The notes under the pieces were generated by a model that had not been told where the DNA came from, did no database searches, and worked only from the letters and a program-made list of their open reading frames with translations. The position numbers and the translations under genes are program-made. Shown here in pieces: positions 1 to 8,880 of a stretch of DNA of 64,000 nucleotides (the first letter of the stretch is position 1; each line of letters begins with the position of its first letter). The stretch lies in assembly GCA_029960065.1 (NCBI GenBank), contig JASCOF010000005.1, forward strand, positions 363,801-427,800, written 5' to 3'. Origin of the DNA: Flavobacteriaceae bacterium PS02336 (lineage in GTDB: Bacteria; Bacteroidota; Bacteroidia; Flavobacteriales; Flavobacteriaceae).

Positions 1-636
1 GCTTCCTTTGTCTTTTAATGCCACCAAAAGATATTTGCCTGCTTTTAAATTCTCAAATTGAAAAGTTCTCATACTATCCAAAGTGTTCGTTATATAACGA
101 GGAAATTCTTTGTAAATAGTAGAATCTTTAAACTTGTCGTTTACTTCATAAAGCATTACAGAAACAAAATTGTCTACATATTTTTCATATGAATCTTTAA
201 TTTTTCCGTTTAGTTTAAGTGAATCAATATAAGGTCCGGTAGAAAATATATATTTAAATTGATTCAATGCATTTCCTTCGTTATTATCCTGAATCGCCTG
301 CCCAAAATTCAAACTATAAGTAGTGTTTGGCTGTAAAGTATCACGAATTTCAATTTTTATAAATTTACTAACAGAAGTCGGAGTAATGATCGGTTCGTTT
401 TTGAACGGAGGCGAAATAATTAACTGTTTATTCGTGTTTTTAAGTTTGATATATTCATCAAAATTCAAAGTGATAGTATTTCCTGTAAAATTAGTGCTGT
501 AATTTTTCGGAAAACTAGATACCAAAACGGGAGCAAGTGTATCTTTTAAACCGCCTGTAATGCTGCCTCTTTTGGCACAGCTTATCATTGAGATTAAAAT
601 TATAAATGAAATGTATTTCAGAGCGTTTTTCAACAT
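1..636 (-). CDS. Lipoprotein with SbsA-like Ig domain (3' end outside window)
   Basis: The frame is open from an ATG at 636 to the window edge, so the C-terminus is missing; 212 codons are visible. The N-terminus is a lipoprotein signal: a hydrophobic stretch ending in LISMISC, with the cysteine as the likely lipidated residue. The mature part begins with a short Gly-rich segment and then an Ig-like fold typical of Bacteroidota lipoproteins (SbsA Ig-like family), recognisable from the pattern D-T-L-A-P-V near its start, NFDEYI, then NTTYSLNFG and FSTGPYIDS. Such proteins sit on the outer membrane or periplasmic face; no enzymatic role is evident. It is transcribed away from the gene at 809. 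Family assignment is from recognition of the pattern; function is unknown. Confidence 0.7.
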   Translation of the reverse strand, partial: MLKNALKYISFIILISMISCAKRGSITGGLKDTLAPVLVSSFPKNYSTNFTGNTITLNFDEYIKLKNTNKQLIISPPFKNEPIITPTSVSKFIKIEIRDTLQPNTTYSLNFGQAIQDNNEGNALNQFKYIFSTGPYIDSLKLNGKIKDSYEKYVDNFVSVMLYEVNDKFKDSTIYKEFPRYITNTLDSMRTFQFENLKAGKYLLVALKDKGS

Positions 637-776
637 AAGGGTTTTTCAATTTGATTGCACAAAATAACGATTATATTTGCTTTAATTGAAATTTTTTATC
701 TATTTATTAGGATTTAGAACTTTTATGTTTCTTCCGTTTTTTTACGGCATTTAACATTTAAAACGATATAATTTCT

Positions 777-784
777 TACTTTTG
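777..784 (+). promoter_or_regulatory. Bacteroidota -7 promoter element (TACTTTTG)
   Basis: TACTTTTG matches the Bacteroidota -7 consensus TAnnTTTG and lies 24 nt before the TTG start at 809, which would give a leader of under 25 nt. The -33 element is not clear. Confidence 0.4.
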
Positions 785-808
785 ATGTCAAATGTAATTT
801 TTTAGGTT

Positions 809-1813
809 TTGTTAAAACGATTTTCCCTTGTTCTTTTTTTCTTTTTGCTGTTGTCTTGCAGTGAAAACGAAAAACCGGTAGTTTCATTTTATTACTGGAA
901 AACAGTTTTCAAATTTTCTGAAAAGGAGAAAGAAGTTTTGAGAGACAATCATGTACAAAAACTATATGTTCGATATTTTGATATCGGATTTCATCCAGAA
1001 ACAAATCAGCCCATTCCAATCAGTCCAATCCATTTTAATGAAAATTTGGAAGGATTTACGATTGTTCCCGTAATTTTTATTCAAAACAAAGTAATGCAGA
1101 AGCCTTATTTGGATATTAATGATTTAGCACAAAAAACATTCGATTTTATAGAACAAATCAATACCAAAAACAAAATTGTCTGCGAGGAAATTCAGATTGA
1201 TTGTGATTGGACATTGAGCAGTAAAGAAAATTACTTGAAATTTATAAAGGTTTTTAAAAAACTGTCGAAAAAGAAACTTTCGGCAACCATACGCCTGCAT
1301 CAGGTTAAGTATTTCAAAAAGACCAAAATTCCAAATGTAGATTCGGGAGTTTTAATGTATTACAATATGGGGTCGATTGCGCCAGATTCACTAAATTCCA
1401 TTTATGATCAAAAAGTAGCTCAAAGGTATTTGGCAAGTTTAAAAAAATATCCGCTGCATCTCGATTTGGCTCTGCCTATTTATTCTTGGGGAGTTCATAT
1501 TAGAAATAATAAAGTAATCGGACTTCGTTCTAAAATAGACAGTAATGAGCTGGGGAAAGATCCGAACTTTGAAAAAACTCATTCTATTTTTTTTAGAGTT
1601 AAGAAATCCAATTATAAAAACGGAATTTTCTATGAAGAAAACGATCTGCTGAAAATAGAAGAAATTACAAAAGAAGATTTAAAAGAAATGGCAGAAGATC
1701 TTGATAATAATCTGCCTCAAAAAACAAACGAAATTATATTTTACGATTTAGACGAATTCAATTTAAACCATTATGAAAAGAATATTTTTGAACAAGTTAT
1801 TTCTAAGTTTTAG
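809..1813 (+). CDS. Predicted lipoprotein, possible TIM-barrel fold, unknown function
   Basis: This 334-residue protein starts at a TTG codon; the nearest upstream ATG (785) runs into a stop after six codons. The N-terminus is a lipoprotein signal (hydrophobic run ending in LLLSC, Cys near residue 17), so it is probably anchored in the inner leaflet of the outer membrane or in the periplasm. The body has alternating strand/helix segments with acidic residues at strand ends (EEIQIDCDW, SATIRLHQVKYF, LMYYNMG, LDLALPIYSW), which resembles a glycosidase-like TIM barrel; this is an impression, not a family match. Its last 41 bases overlap the start of the next gene, so the two are very likely co-transcribed and translationally coupled. 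Confidence 0.6.
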   Translation: MLKRFSLVLFFFLLLSCSENEKPVVSFYYWKTVFKFSEKEKEVLRDNHVQKLYVRYFDIGFHPETNQPIPISPIHFNENLEGFTIVPVIFIQNKVMQKPYLDINDLAQKTFDFIEQINTKNKIVCEEIQIDCDWTLSSKENYLKFIKVFKKLSKKKLSATIRLHQVKYFKKTKIPNVDSGVLMYYNMGSIAPDSLNSIYDQKVAQRYLASLKKYPLHLDLALPIYSWGVHIRNNKVIGLRSKIDSNELGKDPNFEKTHSIFFRVKKSNYKNGIFYEENDLLKIEEITKEDLKEMAEDLDNNLPQKTNEIIFYDLDEFNLNHYEKNIFEQVISKF

Positions 1814-4130
1814 CCTTGCGCTGCTTTCGATATACGGAATAATTTATGCATGCGCCGGCGGAGACGATTGGGATTTCTTTGGCTACAATTCTAATTTTAC
1901 GCCCGAAACTTTTGCAGACAAATCGTATTCCCCTCTTTTTCTTTCGGGAGGAATTTTTTACGGAATTGGGTTTGATACACAGCACAATTCACGTTTTAAT
2001 AAAAATATAAAATCAGATTGGGTAGATTACCTTAAAGGAAAAACCGATACAACAACCGTAAATTATTTTTTGATTGGAGATGAACGTCCTAAATATTATT
2101 CTGATGAGAAAAATACAATCAAAAACAAAGAAGAAATTACGGATCTTCATGTTTTTTATAAAACAAAAAAAGAAAATAAGAGTTCGCTGAAGTGGGGCAA
2201 AAAGATCAACTTGAAAGACGATAAAATTAAAAACTTTTTAGAGTTCCTGTATTTGGCACAAAAAATAGAAACCGTTTCTATTGGCGAAGATTATTGGAGT
2301 TATGATCCCGTTGTGGCAAAAACATTCGATGATGCCAAAATGATTCAGTCGATAGAAAATGTTTACAATACATTGTCGGATCCTTTTCTTAAAAATAGAT
2401 ATTGGTTTTTAACCATGAAAGCCCGTTTTTACAGCAATGATAAACAAAAAGCAATAGACTTTTTTAATAAAACAGAAAGTGCTGTTGCAAAAAACACGTT
2501 GTACTATCGCGCTCTGTCGTATGTTGCCGGGATCAATTACCAGCAAAAAAAATATGCGGTTTCAAATTATTTATATGCGCAGGTTTTTGATAAATGCCCA
2601 GAATTACGTGTAGTTACAGCTTATAGTTTTCATCCTAAAAATGAAGCCGATTGGAATAAAGCTTTAGCAATGGCAAAAAATAATAAAGAAAAAGCAGCAC
2701 TTTGGGCCATTCATGGTTATTATAAAGATGCAAAACAAGCCATTGAAAAAATTTATGAATTGGATCCTAAAAGCGAACATCTTAATTATCTGGCCACAAG
2801 ACTAGTGAATTCGCTGGAGCAGAAAATCAATAATACTTTTCAGCAGGCTGGAGGAGAAAACCAGCCCAAAAAACAGCTTACATTATCAGAAAACAAATCG
2901 CAGAATCAAGTGCTTGTCGATAAAAATGCGCTGGATTTAATAACAAAGATTTCGGCTGCAGGAAATACTGACCGACCTTATTTATGGGATTTAGCTTTGG
3001 GATATCTGCAGACGTTAAAAGGAGATTATGCCAATGCGGATAAAAACTATATAAAAGCAGAAAAAACATTGCCTAAAACAGAGTTGGCGCGTTATCAAAT
3101 TCGATTATTGCGTTTTGTAAATAATTTGAGCAAAATAGAAAAACTAGACGATACAAATGTAAAAACAGTTCTAGCCGATTTGAACTGGCTGCATTTTGAG
3201 CTTCCGCAAACGTATAAAGGACAAGAATTTCGTTATCAAAATGCTTCTTCGTGGAGCAGAAGTTATTTGTCGAGTCTTTACAAGGAAAAAGGAAACTTGG
3301 TAATGGCTGAAATTTTTGGTGAATCACGTTACAGTTATTTTAACGATGGAAATTCTTTTTATGATAATGAAAAGCAATTACTGGCAATGAAAAGTTTTTT
3401 AGAGAAATCGAACAAAACAGAGATTGAAAAAATTGGTGCTGGAATTTATAGTTTGAAATTGAAAGACATTAATAGTTTTCAGGCAGTTCAGGCTACTTTT
3501 AAAAATAAAATTCCAGAAGCAATCGAGTTTTTGAAACAGGCAGACTCGGTGCAGTATTATAAATTTTTAGGAAATCCGTTTAACGGAAGTATTAAAGATT
3601 GTCACGATTGTGATCATACAGCGTATCAAAAAAGAAAATATACGTACATGGATTTCTTAACGACAATAAAAGAAATGCAGGATAAATTGGAGAAGAAAGA
3701 AGATGTTTATACCAACAATCTTTTGCTGGGTAATGCATTCTACAATATCTCTCATTTTGGAAACGGAAGAACTTTCTATGAGATAAATATTGTAGGTTAC
3801 GGATCGAGCCCGTATTCCTTTAGAGATGCGATGAAAGAAATGATTACCAACAATTCAGTTTCAAAAATGTATTACCAAAAAGCTTTTGCCGCAGCCTCAA
3901 ACAAAGAACAAAAAGCGAAATGTTTGTATTTGATTTCAAAATGCGAACGAAACGATTATTACAATAAAAAGTACAGCGCGATAAACAGTTATTGGGAAAT
4001 TCAGGATGATAAAGTTAATTTTATCGCTTGGGATTCATTTAAGGTTTTAAGAAAAGACTATTCAGATACCAAGTATTATCAAGATGTAATTGCCGAATGT
4101 GGTTATTTTAATACTTATGTGAACCAATAA
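1773..4130 (+). CDS. Secreted/lipoprotein with TPR-like helical repeats, unknown function
   Basis: This 785-residue protein begins with a hydrophobic signal ending in IIYACAGGDDW, so Cys27 is a candidate lipidation site. From about residue 190 to 480 and again near the C-terminus (about 690-780) it is built of helical pairs with small and aromatic residues spaced as in tetratricopeptide repeats, for example GYYKDAKQAIEKIYELDPKS and LGYLQTLKGDYANADKNYI. A C-H-D-C-D-H cluster near residue 611 could bind metal. It overlaps the preceding lipoprotein gene by 41 bases and ends 10 bases before mce, suggesting a three-gene transcript. I do not know its role; a scaffold or surface assembly function is only an inference from the TPR-like repeats. 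Confidence 0.6.
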   Translation: MKRIFLNKLFLSFSLALLSIYGIIYACAGGDDWDFFGYNSNFTPETFADKSYSPLFLSGGIFYGIGFDTQHNSRFNKNIKSDWVDYLKGKTDTTTVNYFLIGDERPKYYSDEKNTIKNKEEITDLHVFYKTKKENKSSLKWGKKINLKDDKIKNFLEFLYLAQKIETVSIGEDYWSYDPVVAKTFDDAKMIQSIENVYNTLSDPFLKNRYWFLTMKARFYSNDKQKAIDFFNKTESAVAKNTLYYRALSYVAGINYQQKKYAVSNYLYAQVFDKCPELRVVTAYSFHPKNEADWNKALAMAKNNKEKAALWAIHGYYKDAKQAIEKIYELDPKSEHLNYLATRLVNSLEQKINNTFQQAGGENQPKKQLTLSENKSQNQVLVDKNALDLITKISAAGNTDRPYLWDLALGYLQTLKGDYANADKNYIKAEKTLPKTELARYQIRLLRFVNNLSKIEKLDDTNVKTVLADLNWLHFELPQTYKGQEFRYQNASSWSRSYLSSLYKEKGNLVMAEIFGESRYSYFNDGNSFYDNEKQLLAMKSFLEKSNKTEIEKIGAGIYSLKLKDINSFQAVQATFKNKIPEAIEFLKQADSVQYYKFLGNPFNGSIKDCHDCDHTAYQKRKYTYMDFLTTIKEMQDKLEKKEDVYTNNLLLGNAFYNISHFGNGRTFYEINIVGYGSSPYSFRDAMKEMITNNSVSKMYYQKAFAAASNKEQKAKCLYLISKCERNDYYNKKYSAINSYWEIQDDKVNFIAWDSFKVLRKDYSDTKYYQDVIAECGYFNTYVNQ

Positions 4131-4140
4131 ATTTGAAACT

Positions 4141-4545
4141 ATGGTAAACAAAATTGAACATATCGGAATTGCAGTTAAAAATATGGATGATGCCAATATT
4201 TTATTCGAAAAAATGCTTGGCGTTCCGTCTTATAAAATGGAAGCTGTAGAAAGCGAAGGAGTATTGACTTCTTTTTTTCAGACAGGAAATAACAAGATCG
4301 AACTTTTGGTGGCAACAAATCCCGAAAGTCCGATTGCTAAGTTTTTGGAGAAAAAAGGAGAAGGAATTCATCACATTGCTTTTGATGTTGATGATATCGA
4401 AGCAGAAATTTCCCGACTAAAAAGTGAAGGTTTTGTGCTGATAAGCGAAGTTCCAAAGAAAGGAGCCGACAATAAACTGGTGGTTTTTCTGCATCCAAAG
4501 AACACAAATGGCGTTTTAGTAGAACTTTGTCAGGAAATAAAATAA
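4141..4545 (+). CDS. mce: Methylmalonyl-CoA epimerase
   Basis: The 134-residue length and sequence fit methylmalonyl-CoA epimerase of the vicinal oxygen chelate (glyoxalase/bleomycin) superfamily. It interconverts (2S)- and (2R)-methylmalonyl-CoA in the cytosol, linking propionyl-CoA and succinyl-CoA metabolism. Visible marks are the N-terminal KIEHIGIAVKNMDDA strand-helix with the first metal-ligand His, the second half GEGIHHIAFDVDDI with another ligand His, and the closing HPKNTNGVLVELCQ containing the metal-ligand Glu. Both halves of the duplicated fold are present and no key residue is missing. It follows the TPR-like lipoprotein gene by 10 bases and is the last chromosomal protein gene before the tRNA used for integration. 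Confidence 0.93.
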   Translation: MVNKIEHIGIAVKNMDDANILFEKMLGVPSYKMEAVESEGVLTSFFQTGNNKIELLVATNPESPIAKFLEKKGEGIHHIAFDVDDIEAEISRLKSEGFVLISEVPKKGADNKLVVFLHPKNTNGVLVELCQEIK

Positions 4546-4692
4546 AAAAAATGTCATTTTAATTTTTGAATAAGGTCTTGAAAATCAATTTCGTTTTTGA
4601 GATTCGGATAAAGTTTTAAAATTAAATACAAATGATGTCTTAAAATATTTGGAGTGAATGAAAAATAGTAGTAATATTGCATCCTCTAAACC

Positions 4693-4766
4693 GGTCCTAT
4701 AGCTCAGCTGGTTAGAGCACCTGACTCATAATCAGGTGGTCCCTGGTTCGAGCCCAGGTGGGACCA
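4693..4766 (+). tRNA. tRNA with anticodon CAT (Met elongator or Ile2), integration site
   Basis: The 74-nt cloverleaf is complete. The acceptor stem GGTCCTA pairs with TGGGACC, followed by discriminator A (CCA is not encoded). The D-arm is GCTC/GAGC, the anticodon stem CCTGA/TCAGG with loop CTCATAA, and the T-arm CCTGG-TTCGAGC-CCAGG. Anticodon CAT can be elongator Met or, after lysidine modification, Ile2; I cannot separate these by eye. From the anticodon loop onward the sequence recurs at 21358 and 48772, so the 3' half present here was supplied by the left end of element 1 upon integration. A terminator hairpin follows at once. Confidence 0.95.
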
Positions 4767-4768
4767 CT
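4725..4768 (+). repeat. Attachment core copy A (within the tRNA 3' part)
   Basis: The 44-bp sequence from CTCATAATCAGG to GGGACCACT is identical at 21358-21401 and 48772-48815. It starts in the anticodon loop, a common crossover place for tRNA-targeting tyrosine recombinases. Confidence 0.9.
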
Positions 4769-4777
4769 AATAAAATC

Positions 4778-4807
4778 AAGCCTTTGCAGAAATGTAAAGG
4801 CTTTTTT
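4778..4807 (+). terminator. Rho-independent terminator after the tRNA (element 1 left end)
   Basis: AAGCCTTTGC and GTAAAGGCTT form a 10-bp stem (one G-U pair) with loop AGAAAT, followed by a T-run. Equivalent hairpins follow the other two core copies (21411, 48830). Confidence 0.85.
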
Positions 4808-4814
4808 ATTTTTT

Positions 4815-4838
4815 CTGACGAACATTTGACGAGCAAAA
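4815..4838 (+). repeat. 24-bp arm-type direct repeat, left copy
   Basis: CTGACGAACATTTGACGAGC followed by AAAA occurs exactly again at 21221-21244. It contains two tandem TGACGARCA units. Its position near both ends of element 1 and over the integrase leader suggests an arm-type binding site for the element 1 integrase or its excisionase. Confidence 0.65.
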
Positions 4839-4894
4839 TGTTTTTTATAATCAATTAGTTTTGTTTACTTTTAGGGGAATTAACTGATTGTAAT

Positions 4895-5716
4895 ATGACC
4901 ATTTATATCTACATCTTGTCATTTATCCTAATTTTTGCCAAAATTATTGTTCCTGTATATCTTCTTTTTAGATTATTTTTCATAGTTAAACCTTTATTTG
5001 TAAATCTATATTTTGAAGAGAAATTTAATTATTATGCTGGAATAAACAAAAGCAGGTTATTGATTTTATTACTGCTTTGTTTTTTATCATTTTTCATAGG
5101 AACTTTTCTCGGAAGAGAAGTTTTGAGTATTTCAGATACTTACAAAATCATATTGAATCTCTTTTTACTAGTTCTTACTCAATTTGTATTGTTCTATATG
5201 TTTGAGGTAAAAACTCCAAGAAGTATTTTTAAAATAGTACGAGATTGGTTTGAAAATCCCAAGGAAATATTTAAGCAAAGAGAAGTGATTTTTGAAGAAA
5301 GTAATGTAATGGAATCAATAAATCAGAACGGTGTGAATTTTAAAGACGCAGTAAATCTAACCTATGGAGATATTATTAAACAGATTCATCGAAGAGAGTT
5401 TGATCTAGTAATAGAGAAGTGTGCTAATATTTTTCGGGATAATTCTTCAATTGAAAATCTTTATAAGTTCTGCAATGGAATGGAAATAAAAGAAGGATCA
5501 ATTTTAATAAAAATAGATAATAAAAGAAACTCAAAACAGAACATAATAGAGATATTGACGTCACTTTTCAATATTCAAAAAAATTGGAATTCTCAGAGCA
5601 AAGATAAAACAAACACCAAAATTGTTGATTTTTTGAATAAGTATATTACAATAAATGATGGAGATAAAACTTTACACATTAACGATTTTACACGATTATT
5701 TGAAAAATTGCCTTGA
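4895..5716 (+). CDS. Membrane protein at left end of element 1, unknown function
   Basis: This 273-residue protein has four hydrophobic segments (about residues 3-24, 25-37, 54-75 and 84-103), then a soluble, probably cytoplasmic region of about 165 residues rich in Lys, Asn and Ile with no motif I recognise. It is the first gene inside element 1. Element 2 has a membrane protein of similar size and layout (21567-22295) in exactly the same position, though the sequences are hardly alignable by eye. The conserved position next to the attachment site suggests a role for the element itself (maintenance, surface exclusion or immunity) rather than cargo; this is inference. Confidence 0.6.
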   Translation: MTIYIYILSFILIFAKIIVPVYLLFRLFFIVKPLFVNLYFEEKFNYYAGINKSRLLILLLLCFLSFFIGTFLGREVLSISDTYKIILNLFLLVLTQFVLFYMFEVKTPRSIFKIVRDWFENPKEIFKQREVIFEESNVMESINQNGVNFKDAVNLTYGDIIKQIHRREFDLVIEKCANIFRDNSSIENLYKFCNGMEIKEGSILIKIDNKRNSKQNIIEILTSLFNIQKNWNSQSKDKTNTKIVDFLNKYITINDGDKTLHINDFTRLFEKLP

Positions 5717-5894
5717 TCGCTATGTAAAATTTGATTACTCAAATATGTTTTTTAAAGATAAAATAAGCTAAAATGATTTGTTCTGTTTGGGAATTTATTA
5801 TTATAATTTATTTTAAATATGTAAATTGTTTTTACACGATTTTTTACAAATCCAAACCTCCGTAAACTTGTTTCGTAATTTAAAAATTAGAAAC

Positions 5895-6230
5895 ATGGAT
5901 GCAAGTGATTTTATTTCCAAAATTGATCGATTGGAATTGATTGTACTGGAACTAGCAAAGAAACAAGATGCGTTTATTAAAAAGGCATTGATGAAACTAT
6001 CTTTAAATAATAAAGATGTTTATTCCTCTGAAGAAGCTGCAGAGTTTTTATCTATAGAAGTTAAATACATTTATCAGCTTACCCACCAACGAAAGATTAG
6101 ATATTCCAAGAAAAAAGGTCAAAAGAAAATCTATTTTAGAAAAGCGGATCTTCTTGATTATTTAAACGGAGAGGTCATTAGTACTACTGAAGATCTTGAG
6201 AACATAAATGCTGCTTTGTGGAAAAAATAA
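5895..6230 (+). CDS. Helix-turn-helix DNA-binding protein (excisionase/MerR-like)
   Basis: Start chosen at the ATG at 5895; the frame extends upstream to 5826 from a TTG, but those 23 residues have no counterpart in the element 2 homologue. The 111-residue product has a short N-terminal helix (DFISKIDRLELIVLELAKK) and then a winged HTH of the type found in Bacteroidota mobile elements: DVYSSEEAAEFLSIEVKYIY for the helix-turn-helix, then IRYSKKKGQKKIYFRKADLL for the wing. Such proteins act as excisionases or transcription regulators. The gene directly before the helicase in element 2 (22389-22676) is the positional homologue. Confidence 0.75.
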   Translation: MDASDFISKIDRLELIVLELAKKQDAFIKKALMKLSLNNKDVYSSEEAAEFLSIEVKYIYQLTHQRKIRYSKKKGQKKIYFRKADLLDYLNGEVISTTEDLENINAALWKK

Positions 6231-6323
6231 GTCGTTCAACTTCTGCAAAATGAACGCATAAAAAACCTTTGTTTTTTAATCAAATTCTTATGACAAGATT
6301 GTAAGGATTATAATTTGAATCTT

Positions 6324-7556
6324 ATGGACTTAGATATTCCTTATATCAGAGTAGGCACTTCCTATTTTAAAATAATAGATAAACCTTTAATATCTGGTGA
6401 TAAAGTAAAAGTAATGGTTCGGTGGAATCGTGAAACAATCATTTCAGATCACGGAAAATCGTTTTTAAACGATATATCCAAACTAGATGGATTTTGCTGT
6501 ATTCCAAATCATTTTGGTTACGAGCAAATTGTAGATGATTTTTATAATACTTATCATGAACTGCCTAACCAACCAATAACTAAGAATTTTTCAATTGATG
6601 AACTCGAAAAATTGATTCCAAATTCATTGCAATTTATTCAACATATTTTTGGAGAACAAACGCAATTAGGCTTAGACTATATAAAACTTTTATATGAAAA
6701 ACCTACGCAAACATTGCCAATTCTTTGTTTGGTAAGCAAAGAGCGATCGACAGGAAAAAGCTCTTTTATAAAGTGGTTGAAATCAATTTTTGGAATGAAT
6801 ATGACCTACATAAAAGGCGATTCATTTGGCTCGCAGTTTAATTCTGATTGGGCGAGTATGTTACTTGTAGCGATTGATGAAGTGTTTTTTGATAAAAAAG
6901 AAATTACAGAACGTTTAAAATATCTTTCTACGACTGACAAAGATAAAATAGAAGCAAAAGGTAAGGATAGACAAGAAATTGAATTCTTTGCAAAATTTAT
7001 TCTTTGTTCTAATAATGAAGATAATTTCATTCAAATAGACGAAGAAGAAATCCGTTTTTGGATTCGTAAAATTCGTACTATAAATACAGAAGATGTATTC
7101 TTTCTTAAAAAACTGAACAAAGAAATTCCGTATTTCTTAAAGTACCTGCAAATAAGAAATTATTTTTCCGAGCAAAAAACCAGAATGTGGTTTAAACCCG
7201 AACAGATTATGACTGCTTCTCTGTTAAAGCTTGTAAATCGAAATAAAGATGAAATACTTATTCTTGAATTGATACATGAATGTTTTGAAAAAATGGAAGA
7301 CGATGAGTTGAAATTAGCTCCTAATGATATTTTCATTCTACTGAGGAAGCAAAACAACCGAATAAACATTTCTGCTAATGAAATAAGAAATATTCTCAAA
7401 CGATGGGGTTTTATACCCGAAGACAATACGAAGTCTTATTGTGGAATTGAATTATTGTCGCATGGTGAATATGTAAAAGTAGATCGAAGAGGGCGTTTTT
7501 ATACCATTAAAAAGATTTTGTTTTATAAAATTTTTGATGCTTTGATGCAAAATTAG
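6324..7556 (+). CDS. D5/VirE-like replicative helicase (primase-helicase family)
   Basis: Start chosen at the ATG 6324, aligning MDLDIPYIRVGTSYFK with MKEKYLRIGTSYFK of the element 2 homologue; a TTG lies 9 bases upstream. The 410-residue protein has a superfamily 3-like ATPase core: Walker A SKERSTGKSS (about residue 140), Walker B-like LLVAIDEVFF (about 180), and a sensor strand FAKFILCSNNED (about 228), as in phage D5/DUF5906 and VirE-type helicases. It would unwind the element's origin together with the primase encoded downstream. Its 3' end runs into the GATGCA repeat array, so the coding end and the presumed origin overlap. Element 2 carries a clear homologue at 22766-23974. Confidence 0.8.
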   Translation: MDLDIPYIRVGTSYFKIIDKPLISGDKVKVMVRWNRETIISDHGKSFLNDISKLDGFCCIPNHFGYEQIVDDFYNTYHELPNQPITKNFSIDELEKLIPNSLQFIQHIFGEQTQLGLDYIKLLYEKPTQTLPILCLVSKERSTGKSSFIKWLKSIFGMNMTYIKGDSFGSQFNSDWASMLLVAIDEVFFDKKEITERLKYLSTTDKDKIEAKGKDRQEIEFFAKFILCSNNEDNFIQIDEEEIRFWIRKIRTINTEDVFFLKKLNKEIPYFLKYLQIRNYFSEQKTRMWFKPEQIMTASLLKLVNRNKDEILILELIHECFEKMEDDELKLAPNDIFILLRKQNNRINISANEIRNILKRWGFIPEDNTKSYCGIELLSHGEYVKVDRRGRFYTIKKILFYKIFDALMQN

Positions 7557-7685
7557 TATAAAGTCTTGTAATTGAGCTAAACAGATCTGCATCAAAGCTT
7601 GCATCAAACTACAAAACAATCTTTTTTGATGCAAAACTGATGCAGGACAAAAATAAATTGATGCAGTGATGCAACTATTGATGCA
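7544..7685. repeat. GATGCA iteron-like array (candidate origin of element 1)
   Basis: Eight copies of GATGCA or its complement TGCATC start at 7544, 7588, 7600, 7628, 7639, 7660, 7668 and 7680, often within the longer TTGATGCA. They lie between the helicase and primase genes, with AT-rich DNA on the right, as expected for an iteron-type origin. Element 2 has a similar array with a different unit at the same place (23953-24136). Confidence 0.6.
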
Positions 7686-7825
7686 GTGTAATATTGATAT
7701 AATCAATTAGTTAGGTGGTGTTTACATCAAAACATCAAAAAAAGCAAAAGTTATAATTCTTTTTTTCATTAGCAAATAAACAGACTTATGCAAAATCAAA
7801 TAAAGATTTATTAAAAAAAACAATT

Positions 7826-8758
7826 ATGGAAAAGTTCAATTGTAAAATTGCAAATCAAATTGATTTGGTCAATTATCTGGAAACATTAGGGCATGAGCCA
7901 TTAAAAATAAAAAATCAGGATTATTGGTATCTATCACCACTTAGAAATGAAAAAACACCCTCTTTTAAAGTGAATCAGAAATTAAATTTCTGGTATGATC
8001 ATGGAACAGGTAAAGGAGGGAATGTAGTTGATTTTGGGATTGAATATTTTAGATGCACTGTTTCGGAATTTTTACAACTTTTAAATAGCAAAAGTATTTC
8101 CTCTGGTATAAGTTTATCACTTAAGAATGAGAATCGACAGTCTTCAAATCTAAGAATTGCAAATGAAAAGAAAGATAATCCACTTGATAAAATTGTCATT
8201 GTTGATGTACGTATATTGGAAAATAAGGTGTTGATGGCTTATTTAGACAAACGAAGCATTTCACAAGAGATCGCAAGGCAACATTGTAAAGAGGTTGATT
8301 TTTGTTTAAATAATCGAAAGTATACTGCTATTGGATTTCAAAATATTTCAGGAGGATATGAATTACGTAGTGAATATTTTAAAGGCAGCAGTTCACCAAA
8401 AGATATCACTTTCATAGATAACCAAGCAAAATCAGTTGTTGTTTTTGAAGGCTTTTTTGACTACCTCTCTTATAAAATGATGAATCAAAAATCGGTTAGC
8501 TTGCAAACAAATTCCCTGATACTTAATTCTCTATCTTTTTTTACCAAGTCGCTACAGTTAATGGAAAAACACGAGAGAGTTGATCTATATTTAGATAGAG
8601 ATACGGGAGGTATAAAATTTACTCGTGAAGCCCTCCAAAGAGATTCTACAAAATATATCGACCAAAGTTTTTTATATGAGCAAAAGAAAGATTTAAATGA
8701 ATGGCTAAGCCGGGGACAGGAAGTTAAGCGAGGTCATAGTTTTAGGCGATCTATATAA
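7826..8758 (+). CDS. DNA primase, CHC2-like and Toprim domains
   Basis: The 310-residue product has an N-terminal region like the CHC2/DUF3991 primase domain of mobile elements (WYLSPLRNEKTPSFKVN, then WYDHGTGKGGNVVDF), although the zinc-binding cysteines of chromosomal DnaG are absent. A Toprim domain follows from about residue 205: VVVFEGFFDYLSY gives the catalytic Glu and DLYLDRDTGG the DxD metal-binding pair. It would lay primers for replication of the excised or transferred element. It follows the iteron-like array and precedes the oriT-like hairpins; the homologue in element 2 is 24181-25029. DnaG-type primases are about twice as long because they carry a helicase-interaction domain, missing here. 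Confidence 0.8.
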   Translation: MEKFNCKIANQIDLVNYLETLGHEPLKIKNQDYWYLSPLRNEKTPSFKVNQKLNFWYDHGTGKGGNVVDFGIEYFRCTVSEFLQLLNSKSISSGISLSLKNENRQSSNLRIANEKKDNPLDKIVIVDVRILENKVLMAYLDKRSISQEIARQHCKEVDFCLNNRKYTAIGFQNISGGYELRSEYFKGSSSPKDITFIDNQAKSVVVFEGFFDYLSYKMMNQKSVSLQTNSLILNSLSFFTKSLQLMEKHERVDLYLDRDTGGIKFTREALQRDSTKYIDQSFLYEQKKDLNEWLSRGQEVKRGHSFRRSI

Positions 8759-8770
8759 CGTCCGAGTGGT

Positions 8771-8858
8771 AGCCAGCTATGTTTTGGTAAAACCAAAACG
8801 CTGGCTCCTCTCATGCTATGGCATTCGTTGAGAGAATTTTTTTCATGCTGCCGCATTC
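8771..8858. other. Candidate oriT region of element 1 (hairpin plus direct repeats)
   Basis: AGCCAGC (8771-8777) pairs with GCTGGCT (8800-8806), and inside it TTTTGGT (8782-8788) pairs with ACCAAAA (8792-8798). Next come two direct repeats of the form CATGCT-N3-GCATTC (8812-8826 and 8844-8858), with CTCTCA/TGAGAG arms around the first. Such nested inverted repeats just before mobC-relaxase genes are typical of transfer origins. No nick site can be assigned by eye. Confidence 0.55.
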
Positions 8859-8880
8859 AAAAAATAAATGATGAAAGATT

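Noticed and set aside
6806..7426. Minus-strand frames in the helicase gene
   Set aside because: Ser/Phe/Leu-rich shadows of an AT-rich coding strand.
7544..7685. CRISPR array
   Set aside because: Repeats are six to eight bases with irregular spacing and both orientations; no cas genes in the window.
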